From: Acidimicrobiales bacterium
GTDB taxonomy: Bacteria > Actinomycetota > Acidimicrobiia > Acidimicrobiales > JADJXE01
Direction of reading: 5' to 3'
DNA length: 64,000 nucleotides
Assembly: GCA_016716005.1 (NCBI GenBank)
Contig: JADJXE010000001.1
Span: 1,997,001-2,061,000, forward strand
How positions within the stretch are numbered: the first letter of the stretch is position 1; each line of letters opens with the position of its first letter. Made by a program: the position numbers and the translations under genes. Under the pieces are notes generated by a model, which was given only the letters and a program-made list of their open reading frames with translations, ran no database searches and had not been told where the DNA came from. Positions 25,934 through 35,994 of the stretch are shown in pieces.

Positions 25934-26007
25934 CGGGTCCTCCGAGCGGCCGACGGGCGTGCAGGGCCCTCAGTCTGCCCGACCCCGGGCGCCGGCGCGA
26001 CGGGCGC

Positions 26008-27276
26008 TCACCCCGCGGCAGCGGTGGCCTTGAGGGCGGCGCCGAAGGCGGCCAGGGCCTGGTCGATCTGGGCCTCGGTGACGACCAGCGGCGGCATCCA
26101 CCGGATCACGTTGCCGTGCGTGCCGGCGTTCATGAGCAGCAACCGGCCCTCGTCGACGCAGTGGTGCTGCACGGCCGCCACCCGCGCCGCGTCAGGCTGG
26201 CCGGTCGCGGGGTCGACCAGCTCCGACGCCACCATGAGCCCGAGGCCGCGCACGTCGCCGAGACCGGGGTCGTGGCGCTGCAGCTCTCGCAGGCCGCCGA
26301 TGAGCTGCCCGCCGCGGGCCTGGACGTGCTCGACGAAGCCGGGCTCGGTGAGCACGTCGATGGTGGCCAGCGCCGCCGCGCACCCGAGCGCGTTGCCGCC
26401 GTAGGTGCCGCCGTGCGCACCCGTCGGCCAGCGGCTCATGATCTCGGCCGAGGCGCCGATCGCCGAGAACGGGAAGCCGGAGGCGATCCCCTTGGCCATC
26501 ACCACCACGTCGGGCCGCACCCCGGCGTGCTCGTGGGCGAACATGCGGCCGGTGCGGGCGAAGCCGCTCTGGACCTCGTCGGCCACGAAGAGGATCCCGT
26601 GGTCGCGACAGATCCGCTCGACGCCCCGCAGGAATTCGAACGGCGCCGGCAGGTAGCCGCCCTCGCCGAGCACCGGCTCGATGATCATGGCCGCGGTCTC
26701 CTGCGGGGCCGTCTGGGCCTTGAGCAGCAGCTCCAGCTCCCGCAGGCACCGGGCCGTCGCGGCGTCCTCGGTCTCGCCGGTGGAGAACCAGGCGGGAAAG
26801 GGCGCCACGAACACCCCGGCCGGCAGCGGCTGGTAGCCGGCGCGGTAGCTGGTCTTCGACGTGGTCATGGCCATCGTCTGGGCGGTGCGGCCGTGGAAGC
26901 TGCCCTGGAACACGACGATGTTGGGTCGGCCGGTGGCCTGCCGGGCCAGCTTCACCGCCGCCTCGGTGGCCTCCGCCCCCGAGTTGGCGAAGAAGAAGGT
27001 GTCGACACCGTCGTGCAGGAGGCCCGACAGCCGGGCGGCCAGGGGCTCGAGCAGGGGGTGGCGGTAGCAGTTGACCTGGGCGTGGATGAACCGGGTCGCC
27101 TGCTCCTGGATGGCCGCCACCACCTTGGGGTGGCAGTGGCCCGTGCTGGTGACGGCGATGCCGCTGGTGAAGTCGAGGTACTCCGTGCCGTCGACCGTGG
27201 TGACGACCGAACCGGAGCCCGAGACCACCTCGAGGTCGGTGACCCGGAACCAGACGGGGGACAGATGCGACGCCAT
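26008..27276 (-). CDS. Class III PLP-dependent aminotransferase (GabT-like)
   Basis: 422 residues from ATG 27276. Motifs: DFTSGIAVTSTGHCHPKVV, FFANSGAEATEAAVKLAR, FHGRTAQTM, the Asp in LFVADEVQSGFARTG, and the PLP Lys in VMAKGIASGFPFSAIG. The best match by recall is 4-aminobutyrate or acetylornithine-type transaminase acting on an omega-amino group. Monocistronic. Substrate cannot be fixed from sequence. Confidence 0.87.
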   Translation of the reverse strand: MASHLSPVWFRVTDLEVVSGSGSVVTTVDGTEYLDFTSGIAVTSTGHCHPKVVAAIQEQATRFIHAQVNCYRHPLLEPLAARLSGLLHDGVDTFFFANSGAEATEAAVKLARQATGRPNIVVFQGSFHGRTAQTMAMTTSKTSYRAGYQPLPAGVFVAPFPAWFSTGETEDAATARCLRELELLLKAQTAPQETAAMIIEPVLGEGGYLPAPFEFLRGVERICRDHGILFVADEVQSGFARTGRMFAHEHAGVRPDVVVMAKGIASGFPFSAIGASAEIMSRWPTGAHGGTYGGNALGCAAALATIDVLTEPGFVEHVQARGGQLIGGLRELQRHDPGLGDVRGLGLMVASELVDPATGQPDAARVAAVQHHCVDEGRLLLMNAGTHGNVIRWMPPLVVTEAQIDQALAAFGAALKATAAAG

Positions 27277-27369
27277 GGCGGGACCGACCTTTCGCTCACA
27301 GCTGCGGTGGGTCCAGGGTAGCCAGGGCGGGCCGGGCCGTTCTCGGCGACCGCGACCGCGGCGCGCCGG

Positions 27370-27981
27370 TCAGGCCTCGGGAGGTGAGGAACGGCGGCGC
27401 TGGCCCCAGATCCGCACGCCCACGAGGCCGGCCCCGCCGAGGGCGACCACGGCGACGACGACGGCCCACGGGAACCCGCTGTCGCCGCCGTCGCCGGCCT
27501 CGGGATCGAGGGCCTGATCGGTGCCGATGGTGGAGATCGCCGGGCCGGTCGTGGGCGGCACGGCCGTCGTCGACGAGACCGTCGGCGGCGCGGTCGTCGG
27601 CGGCGCGGGCACGTCCACCGTCAGCGCCGTGGTGCCCGGCGGGAACGCCGACGTGATCTCCAGCTGCCAGCTCCCCGCTCCGGGCACGGGCACGCTGCCC
27701 GCGTAGACGCCGGGCTCACCGGCGGATGCCAGGGCCGTGGTGCTCACCGGGCTGCTGGCCGGGTCGACCACCGTGACCTCGACCCGGGCCCCCTCGGCCT
27801 CGTGCCCGTCGACCTCATAGGTGACCCGGACCTGCACGAGCACGCTGGCGACCCCGTCGGGCTGCGCGGCCAGCACCTCGATCACGGCGTTGCCGCCATG
27901 GGCGAGGGAGGGACCGGCCGACACCAGGACCACCCCGGTGACGACCATCACGGCGAACAGGGATCGGAGGGCGCGGCCCAT
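27370..27981 (-). CDS. Secreted, C-terminally anchored CopC/YtkA-like protein
   Basis: 203 residues from ATG 27981. A Sec signal peptide ends at PSLAHGG, so the mature protein would start with His, as in CopC and YtkA-like copper proteins. A beta-rich domain of about 100 residues (VLVQVRVTYEVDGHEAEGARVEVTVVD) is followed by a Thr/Pro stalk, one membrane helix (VVVAVVALGGAGLVGV) and a basic tail, a type I membrane layout. Copper binding is possible through the N-terminal His but unproven. A TACGGT box (27995-27990) lies 8 nt upstream of the start. Confidence 0.65.
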   Translation of the reverse strand: MGRALRSLFAVMVVTGVVLVSAGPSLAHGGNAVIEVLAAQPDGVASVLVQVRVTYEVDGHEAEGARVEVTVVDPASSPVSTTALASAGEPGVYAGSVPVPGAGSWQLEITSAFPPGTTALTVDVPAPPTTAPPTVSSTTAVPPTTGPAISTIGTDQALDPEAGDGGDSGFPWAVVVAVVALGGAGLVGVRIWGQRRRSSPPEA

Positions 27982-28030
27982 TGCCGGGCACCGTAGCCCC
28001 CACCGGTCGGCGCGCCCGCTCAGGGCTCCG

Positions 28031-28036
28031 TATCGT
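28031..28036 (+). promoter_or_regulatory. Leaderless -10 box of rtcB
   Basis: TATCGT ends 7 nt before GTG 28044. This favours the long N terminus for RtcB. On the opposite strand ACCGTA (27990-27995) serves the CopC-like gene, so the 62-bp gap carries two divergent promoters. Confidence 0.45.
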
Positions 28037-28043
28037 CGGGCTC

Positions 28044-29522
28044 GTGGCCGCCACCCGCAGGACCGAACCCGGCCGGGCCCGGCCGCCCCGGCGCCCCCGT
28101 GCCTCACCGCCCGTGGCCGAGACGCCGTGGCGGTGGCGCCTGGAGAGGACCGGAGCGATGAGGGTCCCCGGCATCGTGTTCGCGTCCGAGGCCCTGCTGC
28201 CCGACCTGCTGGCCGACCGGTCGCTCGATCAGGTGGTGAACGTGGCGACGCTGCCGGGCATCGTGCAGGCGTCGTACGCCATGCCCGACGTGCACTGGGG
28301 CTACGGCTTCCCCATCGGGGGCGTCGCCGCCACGGACGTGGCCGACGGCGGCGTGGTGTCCCCCGGCGGCGTGGGGTTCGACATCTCCTGCGGGGTGCGC
28401 CTCCTGGTGGCCCCGATGGTCGCCGGCGAGCTGCGGCCGCACCTCCCCGCGCTGCTGGACGCGCTCGGCCGCGCCGTCCCGCGGGGCCTCGGCGCCGGCG
28501 GCCTCTGGTCCCTCGACCGCGACGAGCTCGACGACGTGCTGGAGCGGGGCGCGGTGGCGGCGGTGGAGCGGGGGCGGGGCACGCCCCACGACCTCGAGCG
28601 GTGCGAGGACGGCGGCCTGCTCGCCGGGGCCGATCCCTCGTCGGTGAGCCGGCGCGCCGTCGAGCGCGGCCTGCTCCAGGTGGGCAGCCTGGGGAGCGGC
28701 AACCACTTCCTCGAGGTGCAGGTCGTCGAGCAGGTCGTCGACGCGGCCACCGCATCGGCCTGGGGCATCTCGCTGGGCCAGGTGTGCGTGATGATCCACA
28801 GCGGCTCGCGCGGCCTGGGCCACCAGGTCTGCTCGGACCACGTCCGGGTGATGCTCGACGCCATGCCCCGCTACGGCATCACCGTGCCCGACCAGCAGCT
28901 GGCGTGCGTGCCGGTCGACTCGCCCGAGGGCCGGGCGTACCTGGGCGCCATGGCCGCCTCCGCCAACTACGGCCGGGCGAACCGCCAGCTGTTGGCCGAA
29001 GCGGCCCGCGACGCCTTCGCCGCGGTGACCGGCCGGCGCGACCTGGTGCTGCTGTACGACGTCTCGCACAACCTGGCCAAGCTGGAGCGCCACCCGGTCG
29101 GCGGTCGGCACCTCGACCTGTGCGTGCACCGCAAGGGGGCGACCCGCGCCCTGCCCCCCGGCCACCCCGACCTGCCGGCCGACCTCCGGGCCACCGGGCA
29201 GCCCGTGCTGGTGCCGGGCTCGATGGGGACGGCCTCGTACCTGCTGGCCGGCTCGCCCACGGGTGAGGCCTTCCACTCCACGTGCCACGGGGCGGGCCGC
29301 ACGATGAGCCGCCACGAGGCGACCCGTCGGGTGAGCGGCCGTCAGCTCCTCGCCCAGCTGGAGGCGGCCGGCATCGGGGTTCGCCCCGGCTCGCTGAAGG
29401 GTCTGGCCGAGGAGGCACCGTTCGCGTACAAGGACGTCGACGAGGTCGTCCGCACGGTGGAGCAGGCCGGCCTCGGCCGCCCCGTCGCCCGCCTCCGCCC
29501 GCTCGGCGTGGTCAAGGGGTGA
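28044..29522 (+). CDS. rtcB: RtcB 3'-phosphate RNA ligase
   Basis: 492 residues from GTG 28044. RtcB joins RNA 2',3'-cyclic or 3'-phosphate ends to 5'-OH using GTP and Mn2+. Metal ligands are visible: Cys in GFDISCGVRL (about 116), His in GSGNHFLEVQ and in HSGSRGLGHQV, then YDVSHN, and the guanylylated His region TCHGAGRTMSR. The ETPWRWRLERTGAMRVPG stretch before the core resembles other RtcB N termini, so GTG 28113 or 28044 is preferred over ATG 28158. Its protein cofactor archease is encoded tail to tail, 31 nt away. Confidence 0.93.
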   Translation: MAATRRTEPGRARPPRRPRASPPVAETPWRWRLERTGAMRVPGIVFASEALLPDLLADRSLDQVVNVATLPGIVQASYAMPDVHWGYGFPIGGVAATDVADGGVVSPGGVGFDISCGVRLLVAPMVAGELRPHLPALLDALGRAVPRGLGAGGLWSLDRDELDDVLERGAVAAVERGRGTPHDLERCEDGGLLAGADPSSVSRRAVERGLLQVGSLGSGNHFLEVQVVEQVVDAATASAWGISLGQVCVMIHSGSRGLGHQVCSDHVRVMLDAMPRYGITVPDQQLACVPVDSPEGRAYLGAMAASANYGRANRQLLAEAARDAFAAVTGRRDLVLLYDVSHNLAKLERHPVGGRHLDLCVHRKGATRALPPGHPDLPADLRATGQPVLVPGSMGTASYLLAGSPTGEAFHSTCHGAGRTMSRHEATRRVSGRQLLAQLEAAGIGVRPGSLKGLAEEAPFAYKDVDEVVRTVEQAGLGRPVARLRPLGVVKG

Positions 29523-29553
29523 GCGGCCCCTGCCGCCCCGTCGGGCGTGGGCG

Positions 29554-29982
29554 CTACACGTCCACGGTGACGCAGGCGCGCCACACCCCGGCGGCGTCCG
29601 GGGCGAAGGTCAGCTGGTGGCGGGAGATCGCCTTGGGGACGGCCCCCACCTCCTCCACCCGGCCGACGGGCACGACCTGGGCGTAGCCGGCCACCCCACC
29701 CCGCTCGGTCTCCTCCAGGGCCACGTGCACCGGCACCACGCCCAGCACCTCGAGCTGGTAGAGGACCTCCTCGAGCAGCAGCACCAGCAGCTCCTCGTCG
29801 CGGTCGGCCTCGACCGTCAGCGGGACGGGCTCGGTCACCACCGCGTCGGGCAGGGCGGCGAACAGCTCCACCAGGCCGGCCACGGCCTGCTCGAGGCACA
29901 GCACGCGGGTGGGGCCCCACGCCTCGACGATCGCGTCGGCGGTATGGGGGGCGACCCGGTGGCCGGCGGCCGGGGCGGTCAC
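29554..29982 (-). CDS. Archease, activator of RtcB
   Basis: 142 residues from GTG 29982, the standard archease size. GHRVAPHTADAIVEAWG carries the conserved HTAD metal ligand, VEADRDEELLVLLLEEVLYQLEVLG matches the central helix, and the C terminus has AVPKAISRHQLTF and ends WRACVTVDV, as in known archeases. Archease promotes guanylylation and turnover of RtcB, which lies convergently next door. It is the last gene of the minus-strand array beginning at 40384, 13 nt after the hemerythrin-like gene. Confidence 0.85.
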   Translation of the reverse strand: MTAPAAGHRVAPHTADAIVEAWGPTRVLCLEQAVAGLVELFAALPDAVVTEPVPLTVEADRDEELLVLLLEEVLYQLEVLGVVPVHVALEETERGGVAGYAQVVPVGRVEEVGAVPKAISRHQLTFAPDAAGVWRACVTVDV

Positions 29983-29995
29983 GGTCGGCCCCCGC

Positions 29996-30472
29996 TCAGT
30001 CGGCCGGACCGACGTCGACCTCGTACGCCTCGTACACGAGATCGGCGCCACGCTGGCGGTGGCGGGCCAGCAGGGCGAGCAGGCCCAGCAGCCCCTCTCG
30101 CGCCGCGCCCAGGTCGTCACCGGAGGGGTCGTCCCCCAGCGCCGCGAGCCGCTTGCGCTCGCCGTCGAGCACGTCGAGGAGGGTGCCGTGGTCGGTGCGG
30201 AGACGGTCGACGGCGTGGTTGAGCCGCGGCGCGTGCTCGATGACCTCGGCGAACAGGCCGTCGGGGCCCTCGGTGACCTCGACGTGGTCCACCAGCTCAC
30301 GGCGGAGCGCCACGAGCTGGGCGTCGACGTCAGCGGCCCAGTCGCCTCCCCTGCCGGCCGCGGGCGCGGCGATGGCCTGCTCCAGGCCGACCATGGCCTC
30401 GTGGACCTCGTCACGAGTGCGGCGCGCTTCGACGACCGCCTCGGTGGGCTCCGCGCGGGGGATGTCGCTCAT
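29996..30472 (-). CDS. Hemerythrin-like helical protein
   Basis: 158 residues, predicted all-helical. Spaced His/Glu residues (VDHVEVTEGPDGLFAEVIEHAPRLNHAV, RTDHGTLLDVL, and a late RHRQRGADLVYEAYEVD) resemble hemerythrin HHE-type di-iron proteins, though not every ligand is present. Its start overlaps the stop of the acyl carrier protein gene by 4 nt. Possible roles are oxygen or iron sensing; the link to the dehydrogenase genes upstream is unexplained. Confidence 0.5.
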   Translation of the reverse strand: MSDIPRAEPTEAVVEARRTRDEVHEAMVGLEQAIAAPAAGRGGDWAADVDAQLVALRRELVDHVEVTEGPDGLFAEVIEHAPRLNHAVDRLRTDHGTLLDVLDGERKRLAALGDDPSGDDLGAAREGLLGLLALLARHRQRGADLVYEAYEVDVGPAD

Positions 30473-30723
30473 GGTGCGCTCCTCGGCCGGGCGGCCAGGT
30501 AGGCCACCGCGGCGTCGATGCTGGCCAGCTTCGGGTAGTCGCGCTCGGGGATCTCGATCCCCGTCGCCTCGTGGATGCCGATCACCAGGTTCAGCGTGTC
30601 CATCGAGTCGAGATCGAGTTGATCGGCCAGGTCGACGTCGGGATCCAGCGAACCCAGGTCTGCCTCGGGAGCGATGCGGCCCAGCGCGGCGAGGACCACG
30701 TCGCGCAGCTCTTGGTCGGTCAT
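30469..30723 (-). CDS. Acyl carrier protein
   Basis: 84 residues from ATG 30723, preceded by AGGAGGAG. Four-helix ACP pattern with the phosphopantetheine Ser in DQLDLDSMDTLN (DSM instead of the more common DSL) and many acidic residues. It lies 15 nt after the E2 gene and overlaps the next gene by 4 nt. Discrete ACPs in 2-oxoacid dehydrogenase operons are unusual; it may receive the acyl group made by the E1/E2 complex or by the adjacent synthetase (inference). Confidence 0.88.
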   Translation of the reverse strand: MTDQELRDVVLAALGRIAPEADLGSLDPDVDLADQLDLDSMDTLNLVIGIHEATGIEIPERDYPKLASIDAAVAYLAARPRSAP

Positions 30724-30737
30724 GGCTCCTCCTGCGG

Positions 30738-32180
30738 TCACAGGTCCTCGGGGGCGTGCAGCAACTTGTCGATGGTGGTCAGGAACCGGGCGCCCCGCAG
30801 GCCGTCGGTCACCCGGTGGTCCGCGGCCAGCGTGGCCGTCACGACCGGCCTCGGCCCCACCATGCCACCCTCGGCCCAGGGCCGCTCCGCGACCCGGCCG
30901 AAGCCCACCATGGCGACCTGGGGCGGGGTGATCACCGCGTACACGGTCGTGACGCCCTGGTCGCCCAGGTTCGTCACGGTGATCGTGGGGTCGGCCATCT
31001 CCGAGCTCCGCAGGCGTCCCGCCCGGGCCCGGCCGACCAGGTCCCGCAGCGCGGCCATCAGCTCGTCGAGGCCCAGGGTGTCGGCATCGTGGATCGCCGG
31101 GGCCACCAGCCCGCCGCCGCGGAGCGACACCGCGACGCCGAGGTGGACGTGGTCGGCCGGCCGGAAGCCACCATCGACCCAGAAGCCGTTCAGCTCGGGC
31201 AGGGCCCGAGCCGCCAGGGCGGCCGCCTTGAGCAGCAGCACGGCCGGCAGGAGCCGCTCGGCCACCGGCCGCTCGGCGTTCGCGGCATCGAGCCAGGCGG
31301 TGGCGGCACCCAGCTCGATGTCGAGGCCCACGTAGTAGTGGGGGATCTCACGCTTGGACCGCTCCATGGAGGCGGCGATGGCCCTGCGCATGGAGGCCTG
31401 CCGATCGGCCCCCGTCCTGGCCGCCGGCGCCGCCGGGGCGGGGGCCGCGGGGGCGGGGGCGGGGGCGGCGGCCGACGGGGCGGCGGTGACGTCGCCGGCC
31501 ACCACCGCACCATCGGGGCCCGAGCCGGCGACGTCGGCCAGGTCGACGCCCCGCTCGGCCGCCAGCCGGCGGGCGTAGGGCGAGCTCCGGGGGCGGCCCG
31601 GGGCCGGCGCCGCGGCCACCGCGGGCGACGGCTCCGGGGCCGGGGCCGGGGCCGGGGCCGGCGCCGGGGGTGGGGCCGCGACCTCGGGGGCGGCCCGCTC
31701 CACGTCGGCACGGGTGATGCGGCCGCCGGCACCGGTGGGGGCCACCGAGTCCAGATCCACGCCGAGGCGCTCGGCCAGGTGGCGCACCACCGGCGACACC
31801 AGGTGGCTGGCGTGCGGTGCGGCGGCCCGGGCGACCGCTGCGGCCGGCGGGGCCGGAACCTCGGCCGGCGCCGCTCGCGGGGCCGGAACCTCGGCCGGGG
31901 CCGGGGCCGCTGGCGGGGCCGCTGGCGGCGTGGCGAGCGTCGCGCCCGGCGGCAGCACGGTGGCCAGCAGGGTGCCGACCGGCACCTTGTCGCCCACGGG
32001 CACGAGCAGCTCGCCGATCACGCCGCTCTCGAAGATCTCCACCTCGATCGCCGACTTGTCGGTGTCGACCACGGCGACGATGTCGCCCTTGTGCACGGCG
32101 TCGCCCGGCTGCACCCGCCACTCGAGCAGCGTGCCGCTCTCCATGTCGGCACCCAGGGACGGCATCCGGAACTCACCCAT
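30738..32180 (-). CDS. 2-oxoacid dehydrogenase E2 (dihydrolipoamide acyltransferase)
   Basis: 480 residues. N-terminal lipoyl domain with the lipoylated Lys in VVDTDKSAIEVEI (about residue 43), a Pro/Ala linker, a peripheral subunit-binding domain (about 130-165, VRHLAERLGVDLDSVAPTGAGGRITRADV), a second similar binding domain after another Pro/Ala linker (YARRLAAERGVDLADVAGSGPDGAVVAGDV) and the catalytic domain with DHRVTDG near the end. Two E3/E1-binding domains in tandem is uncommon. It transfers the acyl group to CoA. Overlaps the E1beta stop by 8 nt. Confidence 0.9.
   Translation of the reverse strand: MGEFRMPSLGADMESGTLLEWRVQPGDAVHKGDIVAVVDTDKSAIEVEIFESGVIGELLVPVGDKVPVGTLLATVLPPGATLATPPAAPPAAPAPAEVPAPRAAPAEVPAPPAAAVARAAAPHASHLVSPVVRHLAERLGVDLDSVAPTGAGGRITRADVERAAPEVAAPPPAPAPAPAPAPEPSPAVAAAPAPGRPRSSPYARRLAAERGVDLADVAGSGPDGAVVAGDVTAAPSAAAPAPAPAAPAPAAPAARTGADRQASMRRAIAASMERSKREIPHYYVGLDIELGAATAWLDAANAERPVAERLLPAVLLLKAAALAARALPELNGFWVDGGFRPADHVHLGVAVSLRGGGLVAPAIHDADTLGLDELMAALRDLVGRARAGRLRSSEMADPTITVTNLGDQGVTTVYAVITPPQVAMVGFGRVAERPWAEGGMVGPRPVVTATLAADHRVTDGLRGARFLTTIDKLLHAPEDL
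31636..31659 (-). repeat. Four tandem GGGGCC hexamers in the E2 linker
   Basis: Four perfect copies of GGGGCC on the plus strand encode an alternating Ala-Pro linker on the minus strand. Similar G-rich stretches occur at 31436-31466 and 31845-31930. The plus strand could form a G-quadruplex in the DNA, while the mRNA carries the C-rich strand. Confidence 0.7.
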
Positions 32181-33171
32181 CGCCCGGCCCTCCCTGCACC
32201 AGGGCCCGGGCCGCGGCCACCACGTCGTCGACCTGGGGGATCGCGGCGTCCTCGAGGTGCTTCGGGTGGGGAAGGGGCACCTCGGTGGTGCACAGCCGCT
32301 CCACCGGCGCGTCGAGGTCGTAGAACGCGCCCTCGGTCACCCGGGCCGCGATCTCGGCCGACATCCCCACGCTGCGCCAGCCCTCGTCCACCACCAGCGC
32401 CCGGTGGGTCCGCGTCACCGAGCCGACGAAGGTGGCGTCGTCGAGCGGGCGGAGCGTGCGGAGGTCGACGACCTCGGCCGAGATCCTCTCGCCGGCCAGC
32501 TGCTCGGCCGCGGCCATCACCTTCGGCAGCATGCCGCCGTAGGTGATGACGGTGAGGTCGGTGCCGGCCCGGCGGACGGCGGCGCGGTCGATGTCGACCG
32601 GCCCGGCGTCGGGCGCCAGCTCGCCCTCCAGGTTGTAGAGGCCGCCGTGCTCGAACAGCAGCACCGGGTCGGGGTCCTCGAGGGCGGTCCAGAGCATCCC
32701 GCGGGCGTCCTCGAGGGTGGCCGGCGCCACCGCTCGGAGGCCGGGGATGTGGGCGTACCAGCCCTCGAGGCTGTGCGAGTGCTGGGCCGCCAGCTGGCGG
32801 CCGCCACCGGTGGTCATGCGGATCACCAGCGGCACGTTCAGCTGGCCGCCCGACATGTGCAGCAGGGTGGCCGCGTTGTTGAGGATCTGGTCGAGGGCCA
32901 GCAGGCTGAAGTTCACCGTCATCACCTCGACGATGGGCCGCAGGCCGCCCAGGGCCGCCCCGATGCCGGCCCCCACGAAGGCCGACTCGGACAGCGGGGT
33001 GTCGCGCACCCGCTCGGGCCCGAACTCCTCGTAGAGCCCCATGCTCACGGCGAAGCAGCCGCCGTAGCGGCCCACGTCCTCGCCCATCAGGAACACCCGG
33101 GGATCACGGACGAGGGCGTCGCGCAGCGCGTCCCGCAGGGCCTCGCGGTAGGTCACCGTCACCCCGCTCAC
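32173..33171 (-). CDS. 2-oxoacid dehydrogenase E1 component, beta subunit
   Basis: 332 residues from GTG 33171. Transketolase-like pyrimidine domain: TYREALRDALRDALVRDPRVFLMGEDVGRYGG, FSLLALDQILNNAATLLHMSGG, RMTTGGGRQLAAQHSHSLEGW, then the C-terminal domain VVDLRTLRPLD. With E1alpha it forms the thiamine-diphosphate heterotetramer that decarboxylates a 2-oxoacid. GTGA overlap with the E1alpha stop indicates coupling. Pyruvate is the likeliest substrate by family resemblance; acetoin or branched-chain oxoacids remain possible. Confidence 0.91.
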   Translation of the reverse strand: MSGVTVTYREALRDALRDALVRDPRVFLMGEDVGRYGGCFAVSMGLYEEFGPERVRDTPLSESAFVGAGIGAALGGLRPIVEVMTVNFSLLALDQILNNAATLLHMSGGQLNVPLVIRMTTGGGRQLAAQHSHSLEGWYAHIPGLRAVAPATLEDARGMLWTALEDPDPVLLFEHGGLYNLEGELAPDAGPVDIDRAAVRRAGTDLTVITYGGMLPKVMAAAEQLAGERISAEVVDLRTLRPLDDATFVGSVTRTHRALVVDEGWRSVGMSAEIAARVTEGAFYDLDAPVERLCTTEVPLPHPKHLEDAAIPQVDDVVAAARALVQGGPGDG

Positions 33172-34189
33172 CTCCGCCTGCCGCCCGGCCCGAGCGGCGA
33201 CGAGGCGAGCACGTCGTGGACGGAGCTCTCGTCGCTGTACACGAACCGCTCGAGCGTCTCGACGGGCTCCCAGGGCGCGGCTTCGGCGAAGGCGACGGCC
33301 TCGGCCACCTCGGCGGCCGCCGCCTCCTCGGCGCGGTCGCGCTCGGCCTCGTCGGCGATGCCCTCGGACTCCAGCACGGCCCAGAGCACCTCCAGCGGGT
33401 CGCGGTGGCGCCACTCCTCGACCTCGTCCTTGGCCCGGTACCGCTCCGGATCGAACATGGAGTGCGCCCGGAAGCGGTACGTGCGCAGCTCGAGGAAGTG
33501 GGGGCCGCCGCCGTTGCGCACGGCGTCGATGGCGCGCCGGGCCGCCTCCTCGACGGCGAGCACGTCCATGCCGTCGACGGTCCAGGCCGGCACCTCGTAG
33601 GCGGCCGCCTTCACGGCCAGGTTGGTCTCGCTCTCCGAGCGGGCGAGGGCCGTTCCCATGGCGTAGAGGTTGTTCTCGCAGCAGAACAGCACCGGCAGGT
33701 GCCACAGGGCGGCCAGGTTCATGCACTCGTGGAACTCGCCCTCGGCCACGGCGCCCTCGCCGAAGAAGCACGCGGTCACCACCGACCGCCCCTGCATGGC
33801 GTCGGCCAGGGCCAGCCCCACCGCGATGGGCAGGCCGCCGGCCACGATGGCGTTGCCGCCGTAGAAGCGGGTGGGGGCGTGGAACAGGTGCATGGAGCCG
33901 CCGCGGCCACCGCTGCACCCGGTGGCCTTGCCGTACATCTCCGCCATGATCGCCGTCGCCGGCACCCCCCGGATGAGCGCGTGGCCGTGCTCGCGGTACG
34001 TCGCGACGACGGCGTCCTCGGGGAGGAGGCCCTCGAGCACGCCCACGGCCACCGCCTCCTCGCCGATGTACAGGTGCAGGAAGCCCCGGATCTTCGTCTG
34101 CGTGTACAGCTGGGCGCAGGCCTCCTCGAACCGCCGGATCCGGAGCATCTGGCGGTACAGGTGCCAGGCGTGGTCCCGGTCGATCACGC

Positions 34190-34193
<4 letters not shown>
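33168..34193 (-). CDS. 2-oxoacid dehydrogenase E1 component, alpha subunit
   Basis: 341 residues from GTG 34193. The thiamine-diphosphate motif is present as FFGEGAVAEGEFHECMNLAALWHLPVLFCCENN, and HGHALIRG, GRGGSMHLF and the phosphorylation-loop region RFRAHSMFDPERYR match PdhA-type subunits. Together with E1beta it performs oxidative decarboxylation and reductive acylation of E2. It overlaps the synthetase stop by 4 nt. No lipoamide dehydrogenase (E3) gene is in the cluster, so E3 must come from elsewhere. Confidence 0.91.
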
Positions 34194-35992
<1,799 letters not shown>

Positions 35993-35994
35993 GG

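Noticed and set aside
28158..29522. ATG 28158 as the rtcB start
   Set aside because: The preceding residues (WRWRLERTGAMRVPG) resemble other RtcB N termini, and a leaderless box fits GTG 28044; the shorter start cannot be fully excluded.
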